Assembly (NCBI RefSeq): GCF_000972845.2
Contig: NC_040020.1
Location: forward strand, 1,674,669 to 1,738,668
Length of the DNA stretch: 64,000 nucleotides
Reading direction: 5' to 3'
Source of the DNA: Larimichthys crocea
Taxonomy: Eukaryota; Chordata; Actinopteri; Sciaenidae
The stretch's first letter is position 1; each line of letters opens with the position of its first letter. Of the stretch, positions 47,201 through 58,585 are shown piece by piece. The position numbers were made by a program, and so were the translations under genes. The notes below the pieces were generated by a model. The model saw only the letters and a list, made by a program, of their open reading frames with translations. It searched no databases and was not told the DNA's origin.

Positions 47201-50200
47201 AGATGTCGGTTAGTGCGTGTGTGTGTGTATGTGTGTGCTTGTGTGTTTGTGTTATTAAATACATGCACATGCCTGTGTGTGTGTGTGTGTGTGTGTGTGG
47301 TTCTGACCTCGCTGTCTTCTGTGCCGACTCAGGCTTGGCTGACAGATTTGAAGAATACCCTAAACTTCGAGAGCTGATCAGACTGAAGGACGAGCTCATC
47401 TCCACCACCAACACACCTCCCATGTATGTTAAATGAAGAAGTAAATATTCACTATTTCAAGCTGACATCAACTGTTTTCAAAGCTCTGTTTAAGGTGTGT
47501 GTCTGTGTGTTCAGGTATCTCCAGGCCGACCCAGAGCACTTCGACCTGCAGGATCTGAAGTGCAAGTTTGACGTAATTCTGCTTGAGCCTCCCTTGGAAG
47601 AATACTACAGAGAATCAGGCATCAGCCACACTGAACGTTTCTGGACCTGGGATGATGTATGTGTGCACGTTTGTCTGGTTTGTGTTAGTATGTGAATAAA
47701 TGTACCTTCTAACAAAAACGGCAGGCATGTTTGACACCGATACGGGCATGGCAAAGAATGTTAAGAGCTTGGGAGGGCTGCCCACCCTCTCCCAGTAGGG
47801 GGTGACAAGGATCCAGACTGATTGTACAGATGTGAAGACCTGTTTGGTCTTGCTACATAAACAATCCTATTCCGTCATTACAGGACCACCTGAGGACGTC
47901 GCCAAAAGGAAACAACAAGTTTAAGTGATTTATGAATAGACTGCATGAATCGTGTTCACTCTCTACTCTTTCCCTTCTCTGCTCTGTGCTGTTGCAGATC
48001 ATGAAGCTGGAAATCGAGGAGATATCGGCTCTACGTTCGTTTGTGTTTCTCTGGTGTGGCTCTGGTGAAGGCCTGGACTTGGGGAGAATGGTAACATGCT
48101 CACACACATTAAAGCGCACATTAAATTTCAGACACACCTCCCTATATCTAAAGTATATCTCATATTCTTTACTAGTTTCATGAGGTTTTGCAACAGGAGA
48201 TTTTTATATTCATTCTAGAACCAATTCTACATGAACATGGATAAAATACATACAGTATATAAATAGTGTGAGTATAGGAATAAGACTCAAGCATGTGCAG
48301 CATTGTCCTGATATAAATATCATAATGTAACCATCACGAAAGTCAAAGTAATTCTAATAATAATTCAAGGCCAGCGTTGGGTATAGTTACTTTGGAAAGT
48401 AGTTAGTTAGGTTACAACGTTACCATCAATTAAAAGTAATCTGTTACGTTACAGCGTTACCTATGAATAAAAGTAACATTACTCATGCGTTACCAAAAAT
48501 AAAAAGCCATTTGCAGCGCCTCGCACATGCTGCAACTGAACTGACACAGACACACGGCCTGTATGCACCGAGACGTCCTGACAGTGAATAACGTCAGTCA
48601 TCCAACCAAACTAACTCTGCAGGACAATAACAGGAAACAGGAAAGACAGTCGGCAATACGCCACATAGCGTTTTATTATTTTATTATTTTTTGATCAGTC
48701 AGAACAGAGGTATCTCCTGAATGCAGTTATGAAAGTGCATTTAAGTGTTACGACCAGATAACGATCTAACAGACATTTTAACAGCTGCCTCTCTGATTAC
48801 AGGCCAAATAACACAAACAATAAAATCGCTCGCTGGCACACAGGCAAATGACAAATAGCCGAACTATGAAAATATTATTCAAGTGTCACAGGCCTAAATT
48901 CACTTTACCATCATCTACTCTTCAAAGTAGTGATTAAAAGGTGGCAGAAGAAGATTTTAGAAACGTCTGTCCGACAGTCGATTTCTCTTAGGAGTAAGAA
49001 CGAGACTCCCAGGGCACAGACGCATCATCACAGACTCTGCAGACACATCCGCAGGTGGCACAGTACTGTCTGACAAAAAGCTGCAGTCGGAATTTTTCTT
49101 TTCTTATCCGGAGAAATTCCTAAAGCAACGGATTACTTTTTTTTTTTTTAATTACGAAGTTACTGATTACTTAACGCACAAAATTAATGAGTTAAGTTAC
49201 ACGAAAAAAGTAATTAGATTACTCACAACACTGGCCAAGGCCAATGCTCGTCAGCTGTCTCAAAAAGTCGAGGCCTTGTCTGATATAATCTCATTTGTTT
49301 CCATTATATCAGTGGAGAGACCTTTTAGTCTTTCCACTTCCACTCCACTTGAGTGATGACTCCCACTTCTTCTGTTATCGTCTGCAATCTTCGGAGAATT
49401 AGGACTACTGAGCCGGTGACAACCTGAGCCAAGCACACCGAGCTTCACACTGGCTGTTTAGAAAAGCTATGTGTGGCATCACAGAGACTGTGTCCATTTC
49501 TGTTACTACAGTCTGTGTTCACAATGCACCCCGGGGGGGAACGTGGGGGGATGTTTGAGGTTTTGGGGGAGCATTTTTGAATTTGCATTTTCATGATTCT
49601 CAATCCAAAAGAGATCTCTCTCTCTCTCACTCAGCCTGTCGTATGTGTGAGGGGCAGGGCCAGCTCTTTGTGTCTTTTTCTCACACAGACAATATCCTGT
49701 TTTACTCTTCTGACCTTTTAACAATGACTGAGCAAAAAAAACGGAGCAAAAAAACCCTTAAGAAATCTTGTCTACTTCCTTATCGGCAGTGCGGGCAGTG
49801 CTGTGCACCAAATCTCTTGGACACGAGGGAGGAAATACAGCAATCTTGATAAGCATCTAGCAAAAGCTACGGATAAACAACTTTTTGTTCAGGTATAAAT
49901 ATAGCTGCTTTCATAAACACAGTCTGAAGAGGTCAACGTCCTTCAGAAATTTCGTTTGAGCGCTAAGAGTCTCCTTTAGACTCATGATCAGAGCCACCGT
50001 TTCAGGCTCTGTAACATTTAGGTTGTGGTAGTTGCTAAGTTACAGTAGCCTAAGACAAGCGCATGATTTGTTTTATTTATTTATTCATTTATTTTTTGCT
50101 GTATGTAACAAAGAACTGACAAGAGTACACTTAAAACACAGGATTTATAAGCAGTAACGATAAAAGTAGTAACACCTTCTGGAGTATTTACTCGATGTTT

Positions 50201-51862
50201 TGCAGAAACAGATTTTTAATATCATAAAAACGATGCACAGCGGCAGACACCGGTTAATGTTTTTAAGTCGCACATCACAAATGTTGCAGGCTGAAGGGAC
50301 GACCAGGCGTCACCAAGAGCAAGGTTTGGAAGCATTTGAACAAAATGATCATGTCCGGCATGATCTTATTGTTCAGTGCTCGTCACCTTTCAAAGTTAAT
50401 AATATTGCAGACTGAGTTCAGGTAGCGTACGTGTTATTCCAGATTCCACTTGTGTAATATTACTCGTGTCAGGTCTGTGGGACTATTTATTTTAACGCTC
50501 AGCTCCTCAGTCACAGAGCCACAACTCAGCATTAGTTTGTTTTGTTAAGATAACCACAACCTTATTAAACAGTTTGTTTTGAAATGGACTATTTCATGAG
50601 ACAGTGTGGATATGTATCGAGAATGGACCATCTTTATTACGATGTGGATAGAATAGCAGCCTAATTATGTGTGGCTTGAGAAGGAGGCGAATGCAAAGCT
50701 CGCTAAAAATGACAGAGGCCTCGTGACAGTTTGTGCGTTACAGCTTCTGCAACTATTGTTTGGCCAGATAAAAGACGGAGCTCACTTTGTGACGTCTGTC
50801 GATTGCTCTCACAACCATGAAACTATGTTTAAAATATCTGACTCATTTTCAGTAAAGAAGAACGCAGCAATTATGTTTGTTTTTACTGCTCGTTAACATC
50901 AGCAGCTCACCAGTTTAGTTATGGTGATTATAGCTTTGAAAGCCTTGAACGTACGTGTGTTCATACCACACTATTCATGGTTTAAGCTCCCAAGATGGAA
51001 ACGCCCAGGTTTTACTTCCAGAAAGCTGTTGGACAAGCAGATGTATCTTTGTCACATCTTATCTGATGCTGCCGTGACGTATGTCTTTTCAGCGCTGAGT
51101 ATGTATGGTAATATGGTCTGATATTTTGAAAAATAAAACCCGGTTCCTGACCGCATCTCGCAGATTTCGCAGCTCATTTCTGATAACAAGCTCACATTAA
51201 TTTACAAGCTGTCAAAAACAAAACTTTGTTTACTAAGTTCACTTCAGTAACCCTCTCTGTGCCCTTCCTTCTTGCCAGGAATGTTATTAAAATACAGTAC
51301 ATCCTAGTCCATTTTTTGTTTCTGTTTAGGGCTCAGCAATAACTTTTAATTGTTGGCACTTTGTAGCCACAGCTGGAAACATGTTTAGTCCGCTTGTCAC
51401 TCCAACTGCTAAACAACCTTCAAAGAGTTTGCGTAAAGTTGTCGTCGCTGATCGCAGCCAAAGGCCAAAAAACTGGTTGTGATGAACTCACCTTTGCTTT
51501 ACCTGCCAGTCTCAGTAAAGGGAACAAACGTCGTATAATTTAAAACATCTAAATAGCAGTGTAATCCTAATTTTTATTACAATGTGACAATAAACTGAGT
51601 TTGAATTTAAAGCAAGAGTAAAAAAAAAACCTCACATATGATGTGTTATTCAGTAAGCCCTACTTTGCATGCAGCATTGTGTTAATGTCTTAATAATCCC
51701 TTCATTTATTAATGACTTATTCCTAATCTACCCATTTCAGTGTTTGAGGAAGTGGGGCTTTCGGCGGTGTGAGGATATCTGTTGGATCAAGACCAACAAA
51801 AATAACCCAGGCAAGACCAAAGCACTCGACCCAAAAGCAGTATTCCAGAGAACCAAGGTACA

Positions 51863-51937
<75 letters not shown>

Positions 51938-52291
51938 CCCAGCTGTAATCTGTAGATGTAAAATTTCACATTGTGTCGTATTAAATTGTTCCTTCAAGGA
52001 ACACTGCCTGATGGGAATCAAAGGAACAGTGCGCCGGAGTACCGACGGCGACTTCATCCACGCCAACGTGGACATTGACTTGATCATCACCGAGGAGCCT
52101 GAGATGGGAAATGTGGAGAAGCCCGTGGAGATCTTCCACATCATTGAGCATTTCTGTTTGGGCCGCAGGAGGTTGCATCTGTTTGGACGAGACTCAACCA
52201 TCAGACCAGGTGAGGTGGACTCGCCCTTTTCTTTTTTGTAAGTTTCTTTCTTATTATCTTCTTTCCTGCTCTTCTTGTTTTTCAACACCTG

Positions 52292-52323
<32 letters not shown>

Positions 52324-52636
52324 TTTAGGTTGGCTGACCGTGGGTCCTACTTTGACAAACAGTAACTTTAACCCAGAGGCCTACGCCTCACATTTTTCTC
52401 TGCCCAACTCCCACCTATCCGGCTGCACTGAAGAAATTGAGAGGCTGCGGCCCAAATCTCCCCCGGCTAAGCTGAAGTCTGACCGCGGTGGCGGAGCGCC
52501 CAGAGGTGGACGCGGTGGACCAAACGCAGGAAGAGGCGGAGACAGAGGCCGTGAAAGAAACCGACCAAATTTCCGTGGGGACAGGGGAGGGTTCAGGGGA
52601 AGAGGAGGGCCACATCGGGGCTTTCCACCTCGCTAG
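41155..52636 (+). CDS. METTL14: METTL14, m6A methyltransferase non-catalytic subunit, complete
   Basis: Nuclear partner of METTL3; it binds RNA and stabilises the complex that writes N6-methyladenosine on mRNA (established). Exons: 41155-41220, 43255-43343, 43540-43627, 45021-45098, 47121-47208, 47333-47423, 47515-47656, 47998-48090, 51741-51857, 51999-52209, 52329-52636. All introns are GT-AG and phases agree, giving 1371 nt: 456 residues plus TAG, the same length as human METTL14. The MTA-70-like domain carries EPPL in [16 protein letters not shown], the degenerate counterpart of the METTL3 DPPW motif. The C-terminus is an RGG-rich RNA-binding tail. Similarity to human is very high throughout. 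Head to head with PRSS12. Confidence 0.98.
41795..42100 (+). repeat. tRNA-derived SINE in METTL14 intron 1
   Basis: Box A-like AGTAGCTCAGTCCATGG and box B GGTTCAAGTCC (41850-41860). The body contains gaggtgcccctgagcaaag. The 3' tail reads gagggattaataaagta and ends in a ctt repeat. Confidence 0.82.
42517..42702 (-). repeat. LINE-like tail in reverse with a 44-bp tandem duplication
   Basis: Begins gattatactttattcatcca, the reverse of the ggattaataaagta tail of the neighbouring SINEs, then gggaagtttacttgttacag. A 44-bp unit starting acagaaatatctataaccta is present twice at 42617-42702. Confidence 0.55.
42888..43115 (+). repeat. Second tRNA-derived SINE in METTL14 intron 1
   Basis: Same family as 41795-42100: CAGTAGCTCAGTCCATAG, box B GGTTCAAGTCC at 42940-42950, body gtgcccttgagcaaagcacc, tail ttaaaatgcatgtgaaaaaa. 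Confidence 0.82.
43170..43254 (+). repeat. Retroposon 3' tail plus TCTA/TCTG microsatellite abutting METTL14 exon 2
   Basis: Contains cagggattaataaagtcat followed by tcta and tctg units up to the exon 2 acceptor CACAG. Confidence 0.7.
43255..43343 (+). CDS. METTL14: METTL14 exon 2
   Basis: Reads [20 protein letters not shown]. The acceptor CACAG follows a TCTG tetranucleotide run that supplies the pyrimidine tract. Donor GTAAGA, phase 2. Confidence 0.96.
43540..43627 (+). CDS. METTL14: METTL14 exon 3
   Basis: Reads [20 protein letters not shown] then an acidic stretch. This linker is the least conserved part versus human. Acceptor ATCTTAG, donor GTGAGT. Confidence 0.92.
43743..44483. mobile_element. 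Probable solo LTR, 741 bp
   Basis: Starts TGTTACG and ends CGTAACA (TG...CA with short inverted ends). It is flanked by a 5-bp target-site duplication AACTG at 43738-43742 and 44484-44488. It contains no open frame. Length, ends and duplication fit a solitary LTR of a Gypsy-like element; family unknown. Located in METTL14 intron 3. Confidence 0.7.
44526..44562. repeat. Perfect hairpin, 17-bp stem, 3-nt loop
   Basis: The left arm TGTTTCC... is not complete; the paired stem starts TTTCCTCTGCGATTC and returns as GAATCGCAGAGGAAA around loop CTC, with one more pair on each side. Located in METTL14 intron 3. Confidence 0.85.
45021..45098 (+). CDS. METTL14: METTL14 exon 4
   Basis: Reads [20 protein letters not shown] then SSTFLK. 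Acceptor TGTTAG, donor GTTGGA (weak). Phase 0 on both sides. Confidence 0.94.
45195..45353 (-). repeat. tRNA-derived SINE, minus strand, METTL14 intron 4
   Basis: The plus strand shows ggattcgaaacc (45284-45295), the reverse of a box B, and ends ggcggctgctctaccaact, the reverse of a tRNA-like head. Same family as 53284-53471. Confidence 0.65.
45354..47120 (+). other. METTL14 intron 4, distal part
   Basis: 1.8 kb of AT-rich sequence. I see no exon or recognisable element in it. Confidence 0.6.
47121..47208 (+). CDS. METTL14: METTL14 exon 5
   Basis: Reads [20 protein letters not shown] then RPQNFIRDV. Acceptor TTTTTCAG. The donor GTTAGT runs straight into TG repeats that fill most of the 124-nt intron. 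Confidence 0.97.
47333..47423 (+). CDS. METTL14: METTL14 exon 6
   Basis: Reads [20 protein letters not shown] then NTPPM. Acceptor GACTCAG, donor GTATGT; joined to exon 7 the sequence reads [12 protein letters not shown]. Confidence 0.97.
47515..47656 (+). CDS. METTL14: METTL14 exon 7, start of methyltransferase-like domain
   Basis: Reads [20 protein letters not shown], then [19 protein letters not shown] replaces the catalytic DPPW of METTL3. Ends WTWDD, phase 0, donor GTATGT. Confidence 0.98.
47998..48090 (+). CDS. METTL14: METTL14 exon 8
   Basis: Reads [20 protein letters not shown] then [11 protein letters not shown]. 31 whole codons. Acceptor GTTGCAG, donor GTAACA. Confidence 0.97.
48372..49233. 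mobile_element. Probable non-autonomous DNA transposon in METTL14 intron 8
   Basis: Starts CAGCGTTGGGTATAGTTAC and ends in the reverse of CAGTGTTGTGAGTAATC. Both ends are rich in gttacgtta-type repeats, as in the common teleost element with this terminus. Flanks ttcaaggc and gccaaggc agree at 6 of 8 positions, suggesting a decayed 8-bp duplication of hAT type. No transposase frame. Confidence 0.6.
49234..51740 (+). other. METTL14 intron 8, distal part
   Basis: 2.5 kb without a convincing exon; only short scattered open frames. Ends at the exon 9 acceptor ATTTCAG. Confidence 0.6.
51741..51857 (+). CDS. METTL14: METTL14 exon 9
   Basis: Reads [20 protein letters not shown], ending AVFQRTK. 39 whole codons. 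The donor GTACAC lies a few bases from a 70-bp CA repeat. Confidence 0.97.
51865..51935. repeat. CA dinucleotide microsatellite
   Basis: About 35 uninterrupted CA units starting 8 bp into METTL14 intron 9 and making up half of this 141-nt intron. Confidence 0.98.
51999..52209 (+). CDS. METTL14: METTL14 exon 10
   Basis: Reads [20 protein letters not shown], then [10 protein letters not shown] and [19 protein letters not shown]. Acceptor TTCAAG with a short pyrimidine tract, donor GTGAGG. Confidence 0.97.
52329..52636 (+). CDS. METTL14: METTL14 exon 11, RGG tail and stop
   Basis: Reads [20 protein letters not shown], then [16 protein letters not shown], then a Gly/Arg-rich tail ending HRGFPPR and TAG. 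The RGG tail is a known RNA-contact region in METTL14. Confidence 0.97.
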
Positions 52637-53133
52637 AGCAAAGAGCTTGTGGCTCGTGACACAAACAGAAACTAATTGGTAATGCAAATTCTTGCATTTT
52701 GGCACCCGATGTTAACAGGTTACGAGCAGCCACCCAGCCTGCGTAAGCAGAACATGTCACACATGCCTTATGAATCTCCAATTACAGCTTAATCTAGAGA
52801 TTACGTGTCCTATCTGCTGTTAGTCATGTTGACATCCTGCCAGCAGAATGACACAGTTTACTTCAGTTTCAGTGTCTGTATCTGTAAAATATGTCACAAA
52901 AAAGAAAAAAAAAAAGTTTTTTACTCAGAATCTTGTGTATTCTTTTCAAATTAAAAGTCCCCTAATGTTTCTTTGGACAAAATCCCATCATCAAAGGCAA
53001 ACTCAGTATGAAGTGGCACAGCTAGAGGTAAGGCAGTGTGGCCCGAGCAGAAGTGTGATCAAATCTTTTAAAATCTTTTCTGTTTTGTATAATTTTTTCA
53101 TGCATTTACTTAAGACTGAATAGAAATTGTCTG

Positions 53134-53139
53134 AATAAA
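53134..53139 (+). promoter_or_regulatory. Likely METTL14 poly(A) signal
   Basis: AATAAA about 500 bp after the stop codon, followed by a T/GT-rich stretch (cttttcgtgtttgtgt). It is a good candidate for the main 3' end. Confidence 0.6.
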
Positions 53140-53283
53140 CATTCTTTACACTTTTCGTGTTTGTGTATTACATCTTTTCCTTGGTCTGTACAGTAATAAA
53201 AATCACAGTAAAGGCGGGATTGAAAGTTACGAGCGAATTAGAGAGATACAAGAGTGACTGTTATCCATAATTAACAGTTAGTT

Positions 53284-53471
53284 TGTTTTTGTTTTTTGCC
53301 TTTTATACCTTTATTGATAGGACAGCTGAAGATAGACAGGAAGCAGGGGGCAGTGACACGCAGTAAATTAGCCGTCCGATGCGGGATTCAAACCGGGGGC
53401 CAGCTGCAGTGAGGACTATAGCCTCCACACACGGGGCGGCCGCTTAACCCACTACGCTACCGACCGCCCCG
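53284..53471 (-). mobile_element. tRNA-derived SINE with a perfect 17-bp target-site duplication
   Basis: The minus strand begins with a tRNA-like head containing TAGCGTAGTGGGTTAAG and box B GGTTTGAATCC (53384-53394 on plus). The 17 bases ATAATTAACAGTTAGTT occur at 53267-53283 and again at 53472-53488, proving retroposition into this site. Confidence 0.88.
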
Positions 53472-53488
53472 ATAATTAACAGTTAGTT

Positions 53489-56400
53489 AAATAATAGTTG
53501 ATTTCAAGTGCTTGTTATATATCAGAAATAAGCAGACAGGTAAGTGAAAGCTGATTGGCTGTTCTTCAGTTCATGCTCTCTGTGCATGTACGGGGGAATG
53601 TCACCTAGGTGGAGTTAGGGAGGGGCACCGTTTGTGAAATGCAGCTCATCTTCCTTAAATTCCTCAAGTTCCTTTGAAGTTATCTGGTAGGTCTGACTTC
53701 TTCAAAAGCTAAAAAAGGCCAGAGCAACATACGTGTGTAATGGTGTGTATAGAATACATACCTGAACCTCCCGCAACATTACCATACCTTATCTGTGCTT
53801 TGTTTTGCGTTGTTACACGCTACACTAAGACGGTAGACATGATAGACATGCTTGATAAACGTCGGTATGTTACTGGCATTGTACAGTAAGTACAGCTTCA
53901 TGGCCCTTAACATGCCTGCTGACGCATTTTGTTTTTCATATCCCGGATACAATAGTTTTTTTTTAAAAGATATTTTTAAATCTTTCTTTGCTTCTTCTTC
54001 TCGAGACCGTGTAGGTGTTTTCTAGATTCATCTTTCTTAATCCCTTCTCAGGTCCTGTTATGCCTGTTAGGGCAGAACACCTTACCCTGCCTGCTATCAT
54101 GCGGGCTTTGGCCACAAAGTCATATTTTTCAGTACGGCTTCACATGGTAAAAACACAATTCGCAGATCTCACTTACACTTTTCAGTAAAACTAAGGAGGA
54201 TCGGATTCAAAACGTCAAAGTTTAAGTTGAATTTATTGTTCTTGTACAAGAAGGAACGTTTCACAGTGCAACACACTAAAGGGGTTACAGAGAAAAAGGC
54301 TCCCTGAGGAACTCTGACAGTTGTTTCTAATACATTTTACTAAAGGGCTGTCTCAACCCCTGTAAATTGTTAACAGACAATTTGCATATAATGCATTTAA
54401 ACAGCTTTCTTCAACATATCCTCTAATGAGTAGCCAGTATGTCCCCAATCTAGATGTCACCTCTCTGATCTGTCCCTGGGCCTCATTCTGTTCTGAAATC
54501 TCTCAATTTATACATTAACCTGAACTTTACCTTACCCTGCCAGTCCCAGTAAAACAGCAATAAAGGGAAGTGCCTTCAAGACATGTAATATAGGAACAAA
54601 CATTGTTTAAGTTAAAACATCTAACTAGCTGTGTAACCCTAATTTTTACACACATATTCTGGACTCTAATGCACATGCCATCCAAATCTGTAAATACAAA
54701 TAGAGCAGACGTATAGGTTTAGCTGAGAGAACTGGGCTCCTAATGTTTTTAGAACCCATTTTTCTTTGGGCCCTCTGCAATCTAGTGAGGTTAGATTGAA
54801 AAGGATTAAACTGTGATTTGTCAGTTCATAATATGTACAGTCATTCCCAGTGGTGGTGACCTGGGATTAACCCTTCTAGGGTTTTAGACAATCCTCTTAA
54901 TTCAAGCTTGTCAGAGGCATTACTGTGCACTTAACACTGAAACAGGAGCCGTTTTTACTCAAATCTGCACACATTTTGATGCCAAGCTCTCAATGTCTTT
55001 TAGTAATGAGTGATGATTTCTCTGCACCCCAAAAGCTTTTATTGCAGGTGAGTCCAGACTTTAGAATTGAAACTTTTTGATGTAACGTGCTATAATAAAA
55101 CAAAAAAACAGATGATTAATCTGTCACCATGGTTTTGTCTTGTCTTGTCTTGTCTAATTGGAAATTGACAGGCCCGAGGCAAAGGAAGTCTTAACCTGTT
55201 GGCTCTTCACCTCCTACGCTTGCACCGGGTGCGGAGACGAGGAAAGGAATCGAGGATGCACAAACTGAGAAATGCTAAAGGCCTTATATCTGTCTGGAAA
55301 GTTCTTATTCCTGCATGAAGATCTCAGGACCGAAGCATTGTATCTCCAATCAAGTCTACTGCAAGTAAAAAAGATTGATCATAATAATTGAACATATTGC
55401 CAAATATTAAATATATAAAAATGAGTAACTTTGAAGGATAACTTGACATATGATTTTTTTGACATGATCATTTTTGTCTCCCCCTACACTCCCTGTCTGC
55501 ATTCCCCAGGCCTGAAAATCTCTCCGAAGTCTAAAACACCTGTGGTAATAGAATGTTGTAGAATGTAGAATAGCTAGCAACTCTGTCTCTGTCTTCAGTC
55601 TGTCAATCACAGGTGAGGGAGTTTCACCGAAATGAGTGAAATATTTGGTGGTGTGCGACTTAGTGCCGCAGGTGTGACAGACGCATGGGAGACCGAGCGG
55701 AAATGACAGAGATACCACTCACCAAATTACAAGTCAGTGTAGCGCCACAATGCTTTTTTATTGTAGGAAAGTTACACAATGTGGCTTTAACATTCTCTAG
55801 TAATGCATGCAAGTGATACTTTTATTTGTTAGCAATGAGCCAGATTTACTTTTGATGCCCATTGTTCTGTTACGTTACTGTTTTTATTATTACACAACTT
55901 TCAAATGACAAATTGACAAAGTGTCGAACATGAGGAATTAGTACCGGTAGTTGTACAATACACTACAGTACAGGAATACTGATTAATTACACCACATTGC
56001 TTTTTAGGGTGTGGCTGCTCTGTAGGCACTCTAATGTTGTGTCAGCTGGATACAAGTGTAAGAATTAATTAATTTGTCAGCTAAGGCTGTTCACTGCTTT
56101 CATATAGAAGGATTTATTTGACATGAATTTGATTTATTCATATAATATTTGTTGCAAGAAAACATAACATCGGCTTCCGATTGGAAACAATTCATTGCAA
56201 TTCAATGCATTTTTTTTTTTTGGTGTATAAAGAGGCTTGCACTATGTGTCTGACATAAATGATCATAAAAACGTACTCGTACAGCAGGCATGTCAACAGC
56301 TCAACAGCACAGGGAAATATTTTTTATAGTCTAGCCAATCAAAGAATCGTTTTCAGAATGATTGAAATGTCTCAATTTTTCATTATGTGACAGACGGGTT

Positions 56401-58145
56401 GGGATTTCTTTAGTTTACAATAGAAACTAAAGATGGAATGCGCCTGAAGCTGCGAAGCCCTACGCAAGCCCATTGTCCAAATTCCTGCAGATTTTAAAAC
56501 TGACAAATGAGCAGGTGAGTCAGAGCCATACAGACGTAGAAGAGGAACACAATGAAATGGAGAAACTGGGAGAGTTCACTGTGTTCCTTTTCTATTACCT
56601 TCGAGATGTTAGGAACATTACAATGTTTCTGCGACCTCATGTAGAATTTACACGAACTTTAAGTAATAATGTTTCTCAATGTAAAATTGCAAAGAATCTG
56701 TGGATTTCTTTGTTTAAAGTAGATGATATCATTAAAAGATTCAGAGAATCAGTAGAAACCTCTCTCTAACGAAAGAAGCAGTGCCAAAAACCAATATCAG
56801 ATGGCCACGTTCACACGGACTGAGGATCACATCCAAAACACAATTGTGAACACAATTGCACGCTATTATTTACAACATTATATACAGTATACGTACTGTA
56901 TTCATATTGTCATTAAGTTTCTCCTTATTGTGAGCTGTTCCATGTCTGTCCATCCAGGAAAGGAGATTTGGCCTCTAAAGCGTAAAGGGTTCAGACTGCA
57001 GGAGTTTTAAAAACGAAACCAGTTTGCATCGCGCCCATGAGGAGAAACACAGCTCTAATCTCAAACCTGCAAACACGATGTTTGAATTTGTTGGTACGCC
57101 TCGATGAGTCTGCGAGTAGTTTGGGAGGTTTAAGACTGAAACAACATTTCAAAGGTGTCATGTGTTGTTGAGATATTAAGTGAATTTAAAATTGTTGAAC
57201 AGCATGATATGCACAGGTACTGCTTTAGTTAATTATTTAGAATAATAATCGCCACTGTAGCTCATGTTTACGTCTGAGTCAGAGAACATTACCTTATCGG
57301 GTATGTGACAAAACCCTTATGGGATCTGAGAAATGATAGTGTAGCCTGATTATGATCACTTATCTGATCACTTTTGTTAACAACAGGAACCGTGAAACAA
57401 AAAAAAACAAAAAAATTAGTTTGGATTTCCACTGCAGACAGCAGACAGATCACATTATATGTGGGAGAATTCTTTTTCTCTATTTCAACATGGAAGTAAA
57501 TTCATTTCTGCTGAGAAATAAATCATAAGAAATGATTGTGAGTTACTATTTGATAGATGATAAATGATTTGTATAGCATGCTTGGGCACACTATGATTCC
57601 AGCAATGGGAAGAAGAGGTTTTAATATAAGATACTACACTTCATAAACTAATTGCTTAGCACTGCCTGCTGTAAATTATTATGCTGGGCTTGAAATCATT
57701 ATGATATTTTACATCAATATTGACTATTTTATTGCATTAAAATATCCTCAATTAGTTGTATAGGAAGAAATAATTGAATAAATTGCAGCAGTATGAAAGT
57801 TTTTCTTACCAATATATTTAAATGATCAGGAACATCTGACACTAAATATTTGTGTGTTTCTTTTTGTGCATCACAGTTTAACATTTGTCGTTACGATAAA
57901 TCATCTTCTCATCTCACCTTTTGTATCGTACTAAACTCCAAAGTAAAAAGAAAAAAGGGGGGTAGAGATTTGTTCGAAAGTGGCTGTGCGTGGTTTGACA
58001 ATCGAGTCTAACCTGTCGCTGTCGACATGGACAGTGCGTAACAGCAGCAGGAATGCCACATCCCACATGCTGTAAATACTTGGAAGTCCCCTGGTTACAG
58101 TAAGAAAAATAGCTTCCTTCTTCAAACTAAAGAGGTCATATATTC
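53489..58145. other. Spacer downstream of METTL14
   Basis: 4.7 kb, AT-rich. About 55395-55790 looks like a teleost interspersed repeat ending gttacacaatgtggctttaa (class uncertain). A 98-codon open stretch at 56473-56769 lacks an ATG start and I do not recognise it. No gene can be supported. Confidence 0.6.
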
Positions 58146-58149
58146 TGTG

Positions 58150-58585
58150 CAGTCAAATCATTTCCTTCAGTGCCTTTCTTACACAGGAGTACTTGTTAAT
58201 AAGTGTTCTGTCTTTACACTGGCTCCCAGTTAGCCACAGAATAGATTTTAAAGTTCTGCTACTAGTTTACAAATCACTGAATGGTTTAAGCCCGCAATAA
58301 CGAAATGTTAGTAGAATATAGACCCAGTAGGGCTCTGAGATCTACTGACTCAGGTCAGATAGTGGAGCAGAGTTCAAACCAGACACGGTAAAGCAGCATT
58401 TAGCAGTTATGCTGCTCACATCTGGAACAAACTACCAGCAGGACTGAAATCAGCCCCAACTCTGAGCACGTTTAAATCCAGGTTAAAAAGAATTTTTAAT
58501 GTTTTTCCTTGCCTTTGTAAAGCACTATGAATTGCCTTGTGTACAAATTGTGCTATACATATAAACTTGCCTTGCCTTGAAGACA
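58150..58585 (+). mobile_element. LINE ORF2 C-terminal remnant (L2/Rex1-type)
   Basis: Broken frames read LHWLPVSHRIDFKVLLLVYK, SLNGLS, then AAHLWNKLPAGLKSAPT and STFKSRLKR with minor frame changes. This is the typical end of a fish non-LTR reverse transcriptase. It is followed by a 3' tail gtgctatacatataaacttg and a short ccttg repeat. 5'-truncated and inactive. Confidence 0.8.

Noticed and set aside
51669..52288. Long open frames on both strands across the METTL14 exon 9-10 region
   Set aside because: They owe their length to the CA repeat and to real METTL14 exons; the minus-strand ones are poly Cys-Val shadows of the microsatellite.
55407..55718. 103-residue minus-strand open frame
   Set aside because: Lies in what looks like a dispersed teleost repeat and has no coding context.
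56473..56769. 98-residue open frame downstream of METTL14
   Set aside because: Starts at TTG and not ATG, matches nothing I recognise and lies alone in a repeat-bearing spacer; an exon cannot be excluded but is not supported.
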